A DNA stretch of 64,000 bases, from positions 5,514,910 through 5,578,909 of the forward strand of contig OY282382.1 of assembly GCA_958295905.1 (NCBI GenBank), in the 5' to 3' direction. The notes under the pieces were generated by a model. It was given only the letters and a program-made list of their open reading frames with translations, was not told the origin of the DNA and made no database searches. The position numbers and the translations under genes are program-made. Positions 51,634-61,492 of the stretch are shown one piece after another (position 1 is the stretch's first letter; every line of letters starts with the position of its first letter). The DNA is from an uncultured Vicinamibacterales bacterium (GTDB lineage: Bacteria; Acidobacteriota; Vicinamibacteria; Vicinamibacterales; UBA8438).

Positions 51634-54600
51634 CCGGCAAGCGCCTCATCGAGGTCGCGTTCCCGCTGGAGCAGGTGTCTCTCGATGCGGTCCACGAGAA
51701 GAACGTCCGCCACGGGCACATCTCGACGCTGCACATCTGGCCGGCGCGCCGGCCGCTGGCGGCGTGCCGGGCGGCGCTGATCGCGACGCTGCTGCCGGAC
51801 CCCGGCAACGCCCGGGAGCGCCAGGCCATCTACGGCCGCATGGCGGGCAAGGTCGTCGAGACCGTCGAGGACGAGCGGGTCGACGGGCGGACGGTGGCGA
51901 AACGGAAGCGCGAGACGCGGGGCGGCATCCTGCACTGGAAGCGCGAGGACGGACCGGATCTCGACTGGTTCCGCGCGCGGATTCGGGACGCGTACGACGG
52001 CCGCGCGCCGCGGGTGCTCGATCCGTTCGCGGGCGGCGGCGCGATCCCGCTCGAAGCGATGCGGCTCGGCTGCGAGGCCGCGGCGGTCGACATCAATCCG
52101 GTGGCGTGGTTCATTCTGAAATGCACGCTCGACTATCCCCACCGGCTCGCAGGCGAGACCCGGCCGCTGCCGGACTTCGCGCTGCGGGACGGCGGCTTCA
52201 TGGCGGCCTTCCTGAAGGCGCAGGGCGTCAAGGGCCGCGCGCTGAAGCGCGAGCTCGCCCGGCTCGGCCTGGGCGGCGACGGCGAGACCGCCGAGCCGAA
52301 TCTGCTCGAAGCCCGGCCGGCGCTGACGGCGGACCTCGCCTGGCAGGTCCGCGCGTGGGGAGGCCGGGTGCTGGCGGCGGCGCGCCGGCGACTCGCCCGC
52401 CGCTATCCCACGTACGCCGCGTTTCAGGCTCTCAAGCCGGGAGGCCGGCCGTTCAAGCCACGGCCGCTGGCGCTGCTGGCCCCGGACGCCGGGGGCAACA
52501 CCGACGTTGGGCCGCTGAACGCGGAGTTCGACGCGGTCTACCTGAAGGACCGGCGCAATCCGCGCTGGGTGGCGAAACCGGCCGTCGCGTATCTCTGGGC
52601 GCGCACGGTCCGCTGCAAGGGGTGCCGCGCGACCATCCCGCTGCTCAAGACCCGCTGGCTCGCGAAAAAGGGCGCCAAGCGCGTCCTGCTGGCGATGACG
52701 CCCAACGCCGACCGCACCGGCGTCGCGTTCGGCGTGGAGACCGGCGTCGCGGCGGGGGACGGCCCCGCGGCGCGGCGGCGCGAGCACGACAAGCGGATCG
52801 GCGCCGGCACCATGAGCCGCTCGGGCGTCCGGTGCCCGCTCTGCTCGGCCATCATGACCATGCAGGACCTGCGCCTCGACGGCCGCGCCGGGCGGCTGGG
52901 CGAGGTGCTGACCGCCGTGGTGGTCGACGGACCGCACGGCAAGGAGTACCGGCTGCCGGAGGCGCGCGAGCTGGAAGCGGCGCGCGTGGAGCAGGCGGAG
53001 CTCGACGCACTCTACGCGGAGATGCCGTTCGGCCTGCCGGAGGAGTCCACGCCGAAGGCGGGGGTCGGGGCGTCGCGGGCCTTCTCGGTCGACGGCTACG
53101 GTTTCGACCAATGGCGCACCCTCTTCACCAACCGCCAGCTACTTGCCCTCGGCACGTTCGTCCAGGAGCTCCGCCGCCTTCCCGCAACGATGAGCCCGGG
53201 GCCGGAAACATGGCGCGAGGCGGTGGTCGCCAATCTGACGCCGACCATCAGCCGGCTGGCCGATCGGGGAAGCGCACTGGCGACATGGACCAACGACCCT
53301 GAAAAGGTCCGCAGCACGTTCGCCCGCTTCGCGCTGCCGATGGTCTGGGACTTTGTGGAAGCGTGTCCCCTTGCCGATACGAGCGGCGGCTTCATCCAGG
53401 CCGTCGAGTGGACGGCAGAGGTTTGTGAACACCTGTCCGCCGCCGCGCGCGGCACGCCTGCACCGGACGTGCTGCAGCAGTCCGCCGCCGGGACGCAACC
53501 CGCCGCGGACACCGGCGGCGGCTTCGACCTGATCTGCACCGACCCGCCCTACTACGACGCCATTCCCTATTCCGACCTGATGGACTTCTTCCACGTCTGG
53601 CTGCGGCGCGCCCTGCGGGGGCTGTCGCCGGAGCTCGACGCGGCCTTCGAAGCGCCGCTCGGCCCGAAGTGGAACGCGGCGGCCAATGACGGGGAGCTGA
53701 TCGACGACGCGGCCCGCTTCGGCGGCGACCGGCAGGCGTCCCGGCAGAACTACGAGGACGGCATGGCGCGGGCGTTCTCGCGGTGCCACGCGGCGCTGCG
53801 GGACGACGGGCGGCTGGTGATCGTCTTCGCCAACAAGTCGCCGGACGCGTGGGAGACGCTCGTCTCGGCCTTGATCCGGGCCGGGTTCGTGGTGAACGGC
53901 TCGTGGCCGATTCAGACCGAACGGCTGGCGAGAACCCGCGCCGTGCAGTCCGCGGCCCTCGCCTCCTCCATCTGGATCGTCTGCCGCAAGCGCCCGGCGG
54001 CGCGCGCCGGCTGGAACGCCGCGGTGCTCGCCGAGATGCGCGAGAACATCGCGCAGCAGCTCCGCGACTTCTGGGACGCCGGCATCCGCGGTCCCGACTT
54101 CGTATGGGCCGCCACCGGACCGGCGCTGGAAGCGTTCTCGAAGTATCCCGCCGTGAAGCAGGCGGACGCCTCCGGCTCGCGGATGACGGTGTCGGAGTTC
54201 CTCCGCGAGGTGCGGCGGCTCGTCGTCGACTTCGTCGTGGGCCGGGTGCTGACGCGCGACGGCGACGCCGAGGCCACCAGCGGACTTGACGACGTCACGA
54301 CGTACTATCTGCTGCACCGCAACGACTTCGGCCTGGGCGACGCCCCGATCGGCGCCTGCATCCTGTATGCGATCTCCTGCAACCTGTCGGACCGCGACCT
54401 GACCGACCGCTACGACGTCCTGTCCCGCGGCACGCGCACGTCCGACAGCGAACCGGACGAGGACGAGCCGGATGCCGATGCGGACGCCGGCGCGCCGGGC
54501 GGCCCAGGCGGCGCCGGCAGCAAGGTCAGCCTGAAGCCCTGGCGCCGGCGCACCGCGAAGTCGCTCGGATACCGGCCGCCGGACGGCAGCCCGCCGCCGC

Positions 54601-54860
54601 TGATCGACCAAGCGCACCGGCTGATGCACCTCTGGCGCGCCGGCGACGAAGCCAAGGTCGACGACTACCTCGACAACCGCGGCCTCAAGCGTCACGCCCT
54701 GTTCGCCCGCCTGCTGCAGGCGCTGATCGAGCTGGCCCCGGCCGGTGCCGAGGAGCGTTCGATCCTGGAATCGCTGTCGAACCACGTCGCCGCGCGCGCC
54801 GGCATCGCGCCGGCGCGGCAGCGGAAGCTGGAACTGCAACAACTCGGAGAGGAGCCATGA
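51630..54860 (+). CDS. DUF1156 Zn-ribbon adenine-specific DNA methylase
   Basis: 1076 aa from a GTG overlapping the preceding stop. The N-terminal DUF1156 segment is IEVAFPLEQVSLDAVHEKNV with HISTLHIWPARRPLAACRAA. SAM motif I VLDPFAGGGAIPLEAMRLG lies at about 130, catalytic motif IV CTDPPYYDAIPYSDLMDFFH at about 637 (DPPY, adenine type), and the Zn ribbon VRCKGC...VRCPLC at about 328 and 400. It is the marker methylase of the DUF1156/DUF499 predicted defense group and presumably marks host DNA as self. It is coupled to a second methylase by an ATGA overlap. Confidence 0.92.
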   Translation: MTGKRLIEVAFPLEQVSLDAVHEKNVRHGHISTLHIWPARRPLAACRAALIATLLPDPGNARERQAIYGRMAGKVVETVEDERVDGRTVAKRKRETRGGILHWKREDGPDLDWFRARIRDAYDGRAPRVLDPFAGGGAIPLEAMRLGCEAAAVDINPVAWFILKCTLDYPHRLAGETRPLPDFALRDGGFMAAFLKAQGVKGRALKRELARLGLGGDGETAEPNLLEARPALTADLAWQVRAWGGRVLAAARRRLARRYPTYAAFQALKPGGRPFKPRPLALLAPDAGGNTDVGPLNAEFDAVYLKDRRNPRWVAKPAVAYLWARTVRCKGCRATIPLLKTRWLAKKGAKRVLLAMTPNADRTGVAFGVETGVAAGDGPAARRREHDKRIGAGTMSRSGVRCPLCSAIMTMQDLRLDGRAGRLGEVLTAVVVDGPHGKEYRLPEARELEAARVEQAELDALYAEMPFGLPEESTPKAGVGASRAFSVDGYGFDQWRTLFTNRQLLALGTFVQELRRLPATMSPGPETWREAVVANLTPTISRLADRGSALATWTNDPEKVRSTFARFALPMVWDFVEACPLADTSGGFIQAVEWTAEVCEHLSAAARGTPAPDVLQQSAAGTQPAADTGGGFDLICTDPPYYDAIPYSDLMDFFHVWLRRALRGLSPELDAAFEAPLGPKWNAAANDGELIDDAARFGGDRQASRQNYEDGMARAFSRCHAALRDDGRLVIVFANKSPDAWETLVSALIRAGFVVNGSWPIQTERLARTRAVQSAALASSIWIVCRKRPAARAGWNAAVLAEMRENIAQQLRDFWDAGIRGPDFVWAATGPALEAFSKYPAVKQADASGSRMTVSEFLREVRRLVVDFVVGRVLTRDGDAEATSGLDDVTTYYLLHRNDFGLGDAPIGACILYAISCNLSDRDLTDRYDVLSRGTRTSDSEPDEDEPDADADAGAPGGPGGAGSKVSLKPWRRRTAKSLGYRPPDGSPPPLIDQAHRLMHLWRAGDEAKVDDYLDNRGLKRHALFARLLQALIELAPAGAEERSILESLSNHVAARAGIAPARQRKLELQQLGEEP

Positions 54861-56170
54861 CCGGAACGAACGCCCGTCATGGACGCAACGACCTCGATCT
54901 ACACTGGACGCCGACAAGGCGTGTCGCGGGCTGCTCTGACGATTCGGCGTCCTACTGGGACTTCGGAGACAGAAAAGAGGATCCGATCCACAGGATCCAC
55001 AGCTACCCCGCCAAGTTTCCCGCTTTCATTACCACCAAGGCCCTGGAATACGCCGAGCAGCAGGGTCTCGGCGTGAACGTCGTGGCGGACGTATTCTGCG
55101 GGTGCGGCACCACGGCGGTGGAGGCAAAAAGAAACGGCAAGAACTTCTGGGGGTGCGACATCAACCCGGTTGCTACGCTGATTGCCAAAGTGAAGACCCG
55201 GCACTACCGGGACGCGGTTCTGGCGCGGTACTTCGACGCCATCCGGGACGAATTCCGTCGCATCGAGTCATCTCCGGAAGACCACGCGCGAGTCAGCGAT
55301 CGCATACGGTACTGGTTCGAGGAACCGAACATCGACGACCTGATCCGCCTCGACCGGGCGATCCGCCGGCGGACCCCGGCCAACAGTCCGTACCGGGCCT
55401 TCTTTCTGTGCGGCTTTTCCAACATCCTGAAGCCGACTTCCAGGTGGTTGACCAAGTCGATCAAGGCGCAGCTCGACCCGCACAAGTCCCCGCGCGGAGT
55501 GATGGACGCCTTCGAGGATCAGTTCGCCCTGATGCGGAACGCCTGCGGGCGGAGCCGCATCCCCACCTCCGATCGGCGGATCCGCATCCGGACGCAGAAC
55601 TTTCTGGCATCGAGGGAGCCGGCCTGCCGCGTGGATCTCATCGTCACCAGCCCGCCGTACGTCACTTCCTACGACTATGCGGACATCCATCAACTGTCGA
55701 CGCTGTGGCTGCGTTGCGCCTCCGACTACCGCGCACTGCGGAAGAACATGCTCGGCAACCAGTACGGCGTGAAACCGCCGGCGCCCGCGGCCGTCAAGAG
55801 CCTCGGCGCGACCGCCGCTGAAACGTATCGCCGCCTGCGGCGCGAAGACCGGCGCAAGGCGCACTCGGTGGCACGGTACTTCCTCGACATGGACAAGGCT
55901 GTCGCCAAGTGCTGGCGTATGCTGAATGCGAGCGGCATGGCCGTGTTCGTGATCGGCAACACGCAGTACAAGGGCGTCCGGATCGACAATGCGAAGTATC
56001 TGGCGAACTGCATGGAGCGCGCCGGTTTCCGCGACATCGAGTCGTTCCCCCGCAAGGTCTCGTGGAAGATCATGACTCCGTACCGCAACGCCCGCGGCCG
56101 TTTCACCCGGGATTCGACGCAGCGCAGGGTGTACGGCGAAGAATTCGTCGTCGCCGGGAGACGGAGATGA
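54857..56170 (+). CDS. DNA modification methylase with SPPY motif
   Basis: 437 aa. N-terminal HRIHSYPAKFPAFITTKALE, SAM motif I VVADVFCGCGTTAVEAKRNG (about 75-93), motif IV LIVTSPPYVTSYDYADIHQL (about 262). SPPY suggests an N4-cytosine or N6-adenine beta-class amino-methyltransferase. It is unrelated in layout to the DUF1156 methylase before it, so the operon encodes two different DNA methylation activities. Overlaps: ATGA with the gene before and ATGA with the gene after. Confidence 0.88.
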   Translation: MTGTNARHGRNDLDLHWTPTRRVAGCSDDSASYWDFGDRKEDPIHRIHSYPAKFPAFITTKALEYAEQQGLGVNVVADVFCGCGTTAVEAKRNGKNFWGCDINPVATLIAKVKTRHYRDAVLARYFDAIRDEFRRIESSPEDHARVSDRIRYWFEEPNIDDLIRLDRAIRRRTPANSPYRAFFLCGFSNILKPTSRWLTKSIKAQLDPHKSPRGVMDAFEDQFALMRNACGRSRIPTSDRRIRIRTQNFLASREPACRVDLIVTSPPYVTSYDYADIHQLSTLWLRCASDYRALRKNMLGNQYGVKPPAPAAVKSLGATAAETYRRLRREDRRKAHSVARYFLDMDKAVAKCWRMLNASGMAVFVIGNTQYKGVRIDNAKYLANCMERAGFRDIESFPRKVSWKIMTPYRNARGRFTRDSTQRRVYGEEFVVAGRRR

Positions 56171-58392
56171 AGTCCGAGGCGCTGTCGATCCGCCCGTACG
56201 CCCGCCTGTTGACCATGCTGGGAGACCAGTTGATCAAGAACGAGCGGATCGCGCTGGTGGAGCTGATCAAGAACGCGTACGACGCGGACGCCGACCGGGT
56301 GGAGGTGCGGTTCGAGGATTTCCGCGACGACATGACGCATGACGACCATTCCCGCATCGTGATACGGGACAACGGCACCGGGATGTCGCTCGAAACCGTA
56401 CGAACCCGGTGGATGAATCCCGCCGCGCCCCAGAAATATCTCGACAAGCGGCAGGGACGCGGGAAATCGCCCGAAAAGAAGCGGGTCGTCCAAGGTGAAA
56501 AAGGTATCGGGCGCTTTGCGGTCCTGAAGCTGGGCAGGGTGATCACGGTCACGACGCGCCAGCGCGGATCGGATTCCGAAACGGTGCTGTCGTACGACTT
56601 CTCCAGGTTCGACGACGACTTCGTATCGGAGAACGGCCAGCCGAAGGAGATATTTCTCGACGAGATTGCAATCGATTGCCGGCAATCCCGGCCCGAGAAA
56701 CTGCCGGGCGCGGAACATGGCACCGTGATCGAGATTGGGAACCTGAAAGGCGTCTGGGACGACGATCTCATCATGCGCTTGTGCCGGGACGTCTCCAATT
56801 TGACGGATCCGGTGTCCCGGCTCACGCGCCGCGAAGCGACCGACCGCTTCGAGATCGCCGTTCTGTGCAACGGCGAACCGCGTGCGGTTGCGGCCGGCGA
56901 AACCGAATCGCTGAAGGCGTTGATCGAGGACAAGGCGGTACTGAACGTCCACGGCGGTTTTCGCTCTTCAGCGAGCTCTTTCTCCTTCCAGATCGGCGAC
57001 GCGGCGGACACAATCCGCCTGCGGGACCCGAAAATCACCGGGCTGTGGGTATGGCGGCAGCGCTTCGGCAAGGCGCGCGACAACCTGGGAACACAGGTGC
57101 CCATACCCTTTCCGGCCGAAACCGAATACGCCTGCGGCGATTTCGCGTTCCACTTCTACATCTTCGACTTCGCCCGGGGCATCGACGGCCGGCACCTGCT
57201 GAACCAGGCGGAGAAGAACAAGCTCAAGGAACACCGGATCTACCTGTACCGCGACGATGTGCGCGTGTACCCCTACGGCGACAAGGATGACGACTGGCTG
57301 AACATCGACGTGACACGCGGCACCGGCCGGGCGGGCGACTTCTTCAGCAACGACCAGATCATCGGCTGGATAGACATCACCCAGAAGGACAATCCGAACC
57401 TGAGAGACAAGACCAATCGGGAAGGTCTGATAGAAACCGGCGGCGCAGCCCGCGATCTGGTTTTTCTGGTGCAGACCTTCCTGTCCTACGTCAAACAGCA
57501 TCCCTACGCACGCTATCAGCAGAAGCAGCGGCAGCGCGGCACCGCGCGGTTCGTGGGCGAAGCGGAGGTCGCCCGCAACTTGGCGGATCTGCAGCGGGGA
57601 CTCGAGGAGTCGGGGCACGAATCGCAGGCGCGCAAGGTGGCCAAGGTCGCCGCCGAGTACGAACGGGAGAAGGAGTATCTGTCGCAACGCGCTGAAATGA
57701 CCGAAGACCTGGCCGGCGTCGGTCTGTCCGTGGAAATGGCGTCCCACGACATCATGCTCCTGATGCACCGCGCCCAGGATCTCGCCAGACGGCTCGCCCG
57801 TTCGGTCCGGACCGCGGGCAGTGACGAAGTCAGGGAACAGGCCGATATGCTGGTCGGAGTGCTGCAGCAGATCATGGACGGCATGCAGGACGTACAGATC
57901 CTGTTCAAGTCGTCGCGACGGCGGCGGAAGGTGCTGAGAGTAGAGCCGGTGCTGGACAAGATCCATCAGATATACAGGACGCTGCTCAAAAAGCGAGGCG
58001 TCGGCTATCAAAGGGTCACCGTGGACGGTTCGCCGCTGACTGCCAACACCACGGACGGCGTGGTCATGCAGGTTCTAATCAACCTGTTCGACAACGCCTG
58101 CTATTGGCTGGATACTGTCGATCCGGCTGGGCGGGAGATCCGGGTCACGGTTGACGGGAATCATGGAGAGCTGGTTTTTTCGGACAGCGGCCCCGGCATC
58201 GATCCCGACGACCTGCCCTACATATTCGAGCCGTTCTATTCCGGCAAGGGGCAGGAGGGACGCGGCCTCGGTCTGTACGTCGCGCGCCAGCTTCTGGAGC
58301 GGCACGATTACCGCATCGGGGTCGCGGACGATCACCGGAGGGTTCTGCCGGGCGCCAATTTCGTGGTCCGTTTCGTGAAGGAGGACGCCTGA
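56167..58392 (+). CDS. Dual-GHKL ATPase: Hsp90/MORC-like head and histidine-kinase-like tail
   Basis: 741 aa. The first GHKL ATPase lies at about 30-130: LVELIKNAYDADADRVEV (N-box), IVIRDNGTGMS and GEKGIGRFAVLKLG. A middle region (about 300-480) includes NPNLRDKTNREGLIE, as in MORC/Hsp90-like proteins. A helical segment around VEMASHDIMLLMHRAQDLAR (about 520) looks like a HisKA dimerisation helix with a candidate histidine. The second GHKL ATPase is at about 635-735: QVLINLFDNACYWLD, FSDSGPGID and GRGLGLYVARQLLE. No membrane segment. It overlaps the receiver-like gene by one base, so a sensor-regulator pair is likely. Confidence 0.82.
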   Translation: MKSEALSIRPYARLLTMLGDQLIKNERIALVELIKNAYDADADRVEVRFEDFRDDMTHDDHSRIVIRDNGTGMSLETVRTRWMNPAAPQKYLDKRQGRGKSPEKKRVVQGEKGIGRFAVLKLGRVITVTTRQRGSDSETVLSYDFSRFDDDFVSENGQPKEIFLDEIAIDCRQSRPEKLPGAEHGTVIEIGNLKGVWDDDLIMRLCRDVSNLTDPVSRLTRREATDRFEIAVLCNGEPRAVAAGETESLKALIEDKAVLNVHGGFRSSASSFSFQIGDAADTIRLRDPKITGLWVWRQRFGKARDNLGTQVPIPFPAETEYACGDFAFHFYIFDFARGIDGRHLLNQAEKNKLKEHRIYLYRDDVRVYPYGDKDDDWLNIDVTRGTGRAGDFFSNDQIIGWIDITQKDNPNLRDKTNREGLIETGGAARDLVFLVQTFLSYVKQHPYARYQQKQRQRGTARFVGEAEVARNLADLQRGLEESGHESQARKVAKVAAEYEREKEYLSQRAEMTEDLAGVGLSVEMASHDIMLLMHRAQDLARRLARSVRTAGSDEVREQADMLVGVLQQIMDGMQDVQILFKSSRRRRKVLRVEPVLDKIHQIYRTLLKKRGVGYQRVTVDGSPLTANTTDGVVMQVLINLFDNACYWLDTVDPAGREIRVTVDGNHGELVFSDSGPGIDPDDLPYIFEPFYSGKGQEGRGLGLYVARQLLERHDYRIGVADDHRRVLPGANFVVRFVKEDA

Positions 58393-59606
58393 TGGAGCTC
58401 AGGAACCTGATGTCAGGCATCGCCGTGGTGATCGACGACGCGTTCGAAGACGCTGCCGCGGACCGGAACGACGAGACCGGAAGCGCAGACCCGATTTTCC
58501 GGATCGTCAGACAGATCGAACAGGAATGGAACCTGCCGTTCTGCACCGCAAGCAGGATGCCTTCCGACGAAACGTGGCCCGGTCTGCTGCAAGCCGCCAG
58601 CTTCGTCCTGCTGGACTGGCGCCTGTGGCCGGCCGGCACGTCCCACTTGGAACGCGCAGGCATCGAGGAGAACATTCGATTCCTCCGCGCGGCGAGGGAT
58701 TATGTCGTGCCCGTCTTCATCTTCAGCAACGAAAGCGCCGAGGACGTCAAGAGCTTGTTACCTGAAGACGTGTACCCGACGAAAACGCCGGAGAAGAGTT
58801 TCGTGTTCGTTCGAAACAAGGCCAGCCTGTTGTCCGGCGGCTCGCTGGATTTTGGCGATATCGAACGGTGGATCCGACGGAATGCGTCGGTGTACGCCTT
58901 GAAGACATGGGAACGGGCCTTCCACGCAGCGAAGAAGGAACTGTTCGGATCGATGTACGCGAGAAGCCCGGACTGGCCCAGGGTGTTCTGGAAAGCGTAT
59001 CAAGACGACGGGGTGGACCCGAGCTCGTCCCTCACCCACCTGATCAACGACAGCCTGCGGGGGCGCATGCGGACAGGCGCGTTCGAGGCCGCAATACTCG
59101 CCGGTCCGCCTGCCGACGCGCCAAGCGGAGACCTGCGGGCGCTGATCGGCGAAACCAGCTTCAGACCGCAACGGACCTTGCCCGAAGACGAGATCGGCTG
59201 CGGCGACACGTTTCGGCAGTCCGGGGGGAAATTCTTGCTCAATCTCCGGCCGGACTGTGACTGCGTTCCGCGCGACGGAGCAAAACCGGGCGACGTGGAG
59301 CTGTATTGCGTCGAAGGCAAGAAGATGAGTGACTCGAAACTCCGCGGCCAGTATGAAGGCGGGCACTTCAACGAGCGGGTGTGGGAGAGCGTCGCATTCG
59401 CCGTGCATGAAGCGACGAGCGTGCGGTTCGACTTCAGGAAACTGCGCGTGGAGAAGTTCTCGACGCTGAAGGAACACCGCATCGGACGCCTTCTGCATCC
59501 CTATCTGACCAGAATCCAGCAGCGCTACGGCTTGTACCTGCAGCGGCAGGGGCTGCCCCGCGTCCCCGAAGAGGCAATCCCGGCGGCACAGGAGACGGAG
59601 CCATGA
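58392..59606 (+). CDS. Receiver-like protein paired with the dual-GHKL ATPase
   Basis: 404 aa. Residues about 10-125 follow the response-regulator layout: MSGIAVVIDDAFED (acidic pair), SFVLLDWRLWP (candidate phospho-aspartate about 74) and VVPVFIFSNES. The conserved lysine is not obvious, so it is divergent. The remaining about 270 residues (ALKTWERAFHAAKKELFGSM, DVELYCVEGKKMSDSKLRGQ, WESVAFAVHEATSVRFDFRK) form an unknown output domain. It is not a DNA-binding HTH as far as can be seen. It starts on the last base of the kinase-like stop and overlaps the AAA gene by 4. Confidence 0.65.
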   Translation: MELRNLMSGIAVVIDDAFEDAAADRNDETGSADPIFRIVRQIEQEWNLPFCTASRMPSDETWPGLLQAASFVLLDWRLWPAGTSHLERAGIEENIRFLRAARDYVVPVFIFSNESAEDVKSLLPEDVYPTKTPEKSFVFVRNKASLLSGGSLDFGDIERWIRRNASVYALKTWERAFHAAKKELFGSMYARSPDWPRVFWKAYQDDGVDPSSSLTHLINDSLRGRMRTGAFEAAILAGPPADAPSGDLRALIGETSFRPQRTLPEDEIGCGDTFRQSGGKFLLNLRPDCDCVPRDGAKPGDVELYCVEGKKMSDSKLRGQYEGGHFNERVWESVAFAVHEATSVRFDFRKLRVEKFSTLKEHRIGRLLHPYLTRIQQRYGLYLQRQGLPRVPEEAIPAAQETEP

Positions 59607-60913
59607 TCACGTCACTGCGCCTCGTTAACTTCAAGAACTTCGCTGACGAGACACTCCGCGTCGGTCCGTTCACGGTGATCGTGGGCGCGAACGCGAGCGG
59701 CAAGAGCAACATCCGCGATGCCTTTCGGTTTCTCCACGGCATCGGACGGGGCTACACGCTGGCGGAAATAATGGGCGGCCGGTACGGAACCGGGGGTCAG
59801 GCCGAGTGGACGTCGATTCGCGGCGCGCCCAGGGAGATCAGTCGCCTGAAAGACACCGAACGCGGCGGTGGATTCGGCCTGTCGGTCGTGCTGATAATAC
59901 CCATCGAGGGAACGGATGGGCATACGGTAGAAAAACCCGCCGTTTACACCATCGCAGTGTCCGGCGGCACCGAGAGTTCCAGTGGATATCGAGTGGCTTA
60001 TGAAGAACTCGAGATCGAAGGCGAAAGAGTTTATACGAGCCACCCCGGCGACTCGGACCCTGTGCATTCCCAGGGCGACGACACGCATCTGCTGCTTCGT
60101 ATGGCAAAGACTGGAGCGCAACGGAAATACGGCGCTCGGGTCGAGGTCCGACAGGACCAACCAGCTTTGACGCAGATTCGAGAGCACAAGCCCGTGGCCA
60201 GATCTCACAAGGATTCTGCGAAGAAGGTGACCGACGTTCTTGCGAACATGCGCTTTCTAGACTTGATACCGGATCGCATGCGACAGCCGGCGTTCCCCGG
60301 ACAGATGGTCCTGGGCGACAGCGGCGAAAATCTGCCGACCGTATTGCGGCAGATTTGTGCCGACTCGGAACGCCGGGCAAGCCTGATCGGCTGGGTCCGC
60401 GAGCTCACGCCGATGGATGTGACGGACTTTGAATTCCCTGTCGATCCGGTCACCGGTCTGGTGCAGCTCGTGATTTGCGAGACGGGACAGCGAAAACTGT
60501 CTGCATACAGCGCCTCGGATGGCACGTTACGCTTCCTTGCGATGCTGGCTGCACTGTTCGCGGAGAATACGGCGGGCTTATATTTCTTCGAAGAAATCGA
60601 CAACGGCATTCATCCCGTCCGGCTCGGTCTGTTGCTCGATCTGTTCGAAGGACCGGCAAGAGGCCGTACGCAAGTGGTCGGGACCACCCATGCGCCGACC
60701 CTGCTGACCGTGATGAACGACGACACGTTTGCGCACACCTCCGTGACCTGCCGACTGGAGGAGACCGCCAACGCCGTCATTCGCCCCGTCGCCGAACTCC
60801 CGAACGCGCGGGAGCTGCGGCGGGACCAGGGGCTGGGACGGCTCCACGAATCCGGTTGGATGGAGACGGCGCTTGCCTTCACGGAAGGCGGCAAGGAGGA
60901 CGACCGCTCGTGA
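59603..60913 (+). CDS. AAA (SMC/RecF-like) ATPase
   Basis: 436 aa. ITSLRLVNFKNFADETLRVG, Walker A VIVGANASGKSNIRDAFRFL (about 28), signature-like SASDGTLRFLAMLAALF (about 307), Walker B LYFFEEIDNGIHPVRLG (about 326) and VVGTTHAPTLLTVM. No TOPRIM in the same chain; instead a TOPRIM-like protein is encoded next with a GTGA overlap. ATPase plus separate TOPRIM/DUF4276-type partner is a recurring effector layout in defense islands (for example PARIS-like or AbiL-like), but assignment to one is not possible here. Confidence 0.85.
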   Translation: MITSLRLVNFKNFADETLRVGPFTVIVGANASGKSNIRDAFRFLHGIGRGYTLAEIMGGRYGTGGQAEWTSIRGAPREISRLKDTERGGGFGLSVVLIIPIEGTDGHTVEKPAVYTIAVSGGTESSSGYRVAYEELEIEGERVYTSHPGDSDPVHSQGDDTHLLLRMAKTGAQRKYGARVEVRQDQPALTQIREHKPVARSHKDSAKKVTDVLANMRFLDLIPDRMRQPAFPGQMVLGDSGENLPTVLRQICADSERRASLIGWVRELTPMDVTDFEFPVDPVTGLVQLVICETGQRKLSAYSASDGTLRFLAMLAALFAENTAGLYFFEEIDNGIHPVRLGLLLDLFEGPARGRTQVVGTTHAPTLLTVMNDDTFAHTSVTCRLEETANAVIRPVAELPNARELRRDQGLGRLHESGWMETALAFTEGGKEDDRS

Positions 60914-61479
60914 ACGTTCTCATCATCCCGGAGGACTCCCGAAAGGACAAGTACATCCTGAAGCCTCTGTTCGAGTTTCTCCTGCGCTCTATCGGCAGGC
61001 CGACGGCGCGCGTCCGCGTGTGCGAGGACCCGGTGCTCGGCGGAGTCCGCGAGGCGCTCAAGTCGAGCCGCCTCTCGGAGATCATCAGACGTCACGGCGG
61101 GATGACGAGAATCTTCATCCTGTGCGTCGATCGTGATGGCGATCTGGAACGTCGCCACAGACTACGAGCCATCGAGCAGGAGTTCGGCACCAAGCACGTT
61201 TTCCTGGCGGAGAACGCCTGGGAAGAACTCGAAACCTGGGTTCTGGCGGGACTCGATCTGCGAGATGACTGGCGTTGGACAGATGTTCGCGCCGAGGTCC
61301 ACGTCAAGGAGCGTTACTTCGACGCAGTGGTCAAGGAGCGAAGAGTCGGTCGGGCCGCCGGCGGCGGGCGGAAACCGTTGGGCGAGGAAGCCGCCCACCG
61401 AATTGCCGCAATCCGCCAGAAGTGCCCCGACGACTTCGATGCTCTGGCCCGGCGGCTCGAAGCCATCGTCCGCCACTGA
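60910..61479 (+). CDS. TOPRIM-like (DUF4276/DUF4435-type) partner of the AAA ATPase
   Basis: 189 aa from GTG overlapping the AAA stop. MNVLIIPEDSRKDKYILKPL places a glutamate where TOPRIM proteins have it, and RIFILCVDRDGDLERRHRLR gives the DxDxD group at about residue 74-78. AENAWEELETWVLAGLDL and the C-terminal REALKSSR/FDALARRLEAIV helices fit the DUF4276 type. Predicted metal-dependent nuclease acting with the ATPase. A 13-base gap precedes DUF499. Confidence 0.7.
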   Translation: MNVLIIPEDSRKDKYILKPLFEFLLRSIGRPTARVRVCEDPVLGGVREALKSSRLSEIIRRHGGMTRIFILCVDRDGDLERRHRLRAIEQEFGTKHVFLAENAWEELETWVLAGLDLRDDWRWTDVRAEVHVKERYFDAVVKERRVGRAAGGGRKPLGEEAAHRIAAIRQKCPDDFDALARRLEAIVRH

Positions 61480-61492
61480 ACGAGACCGACTG

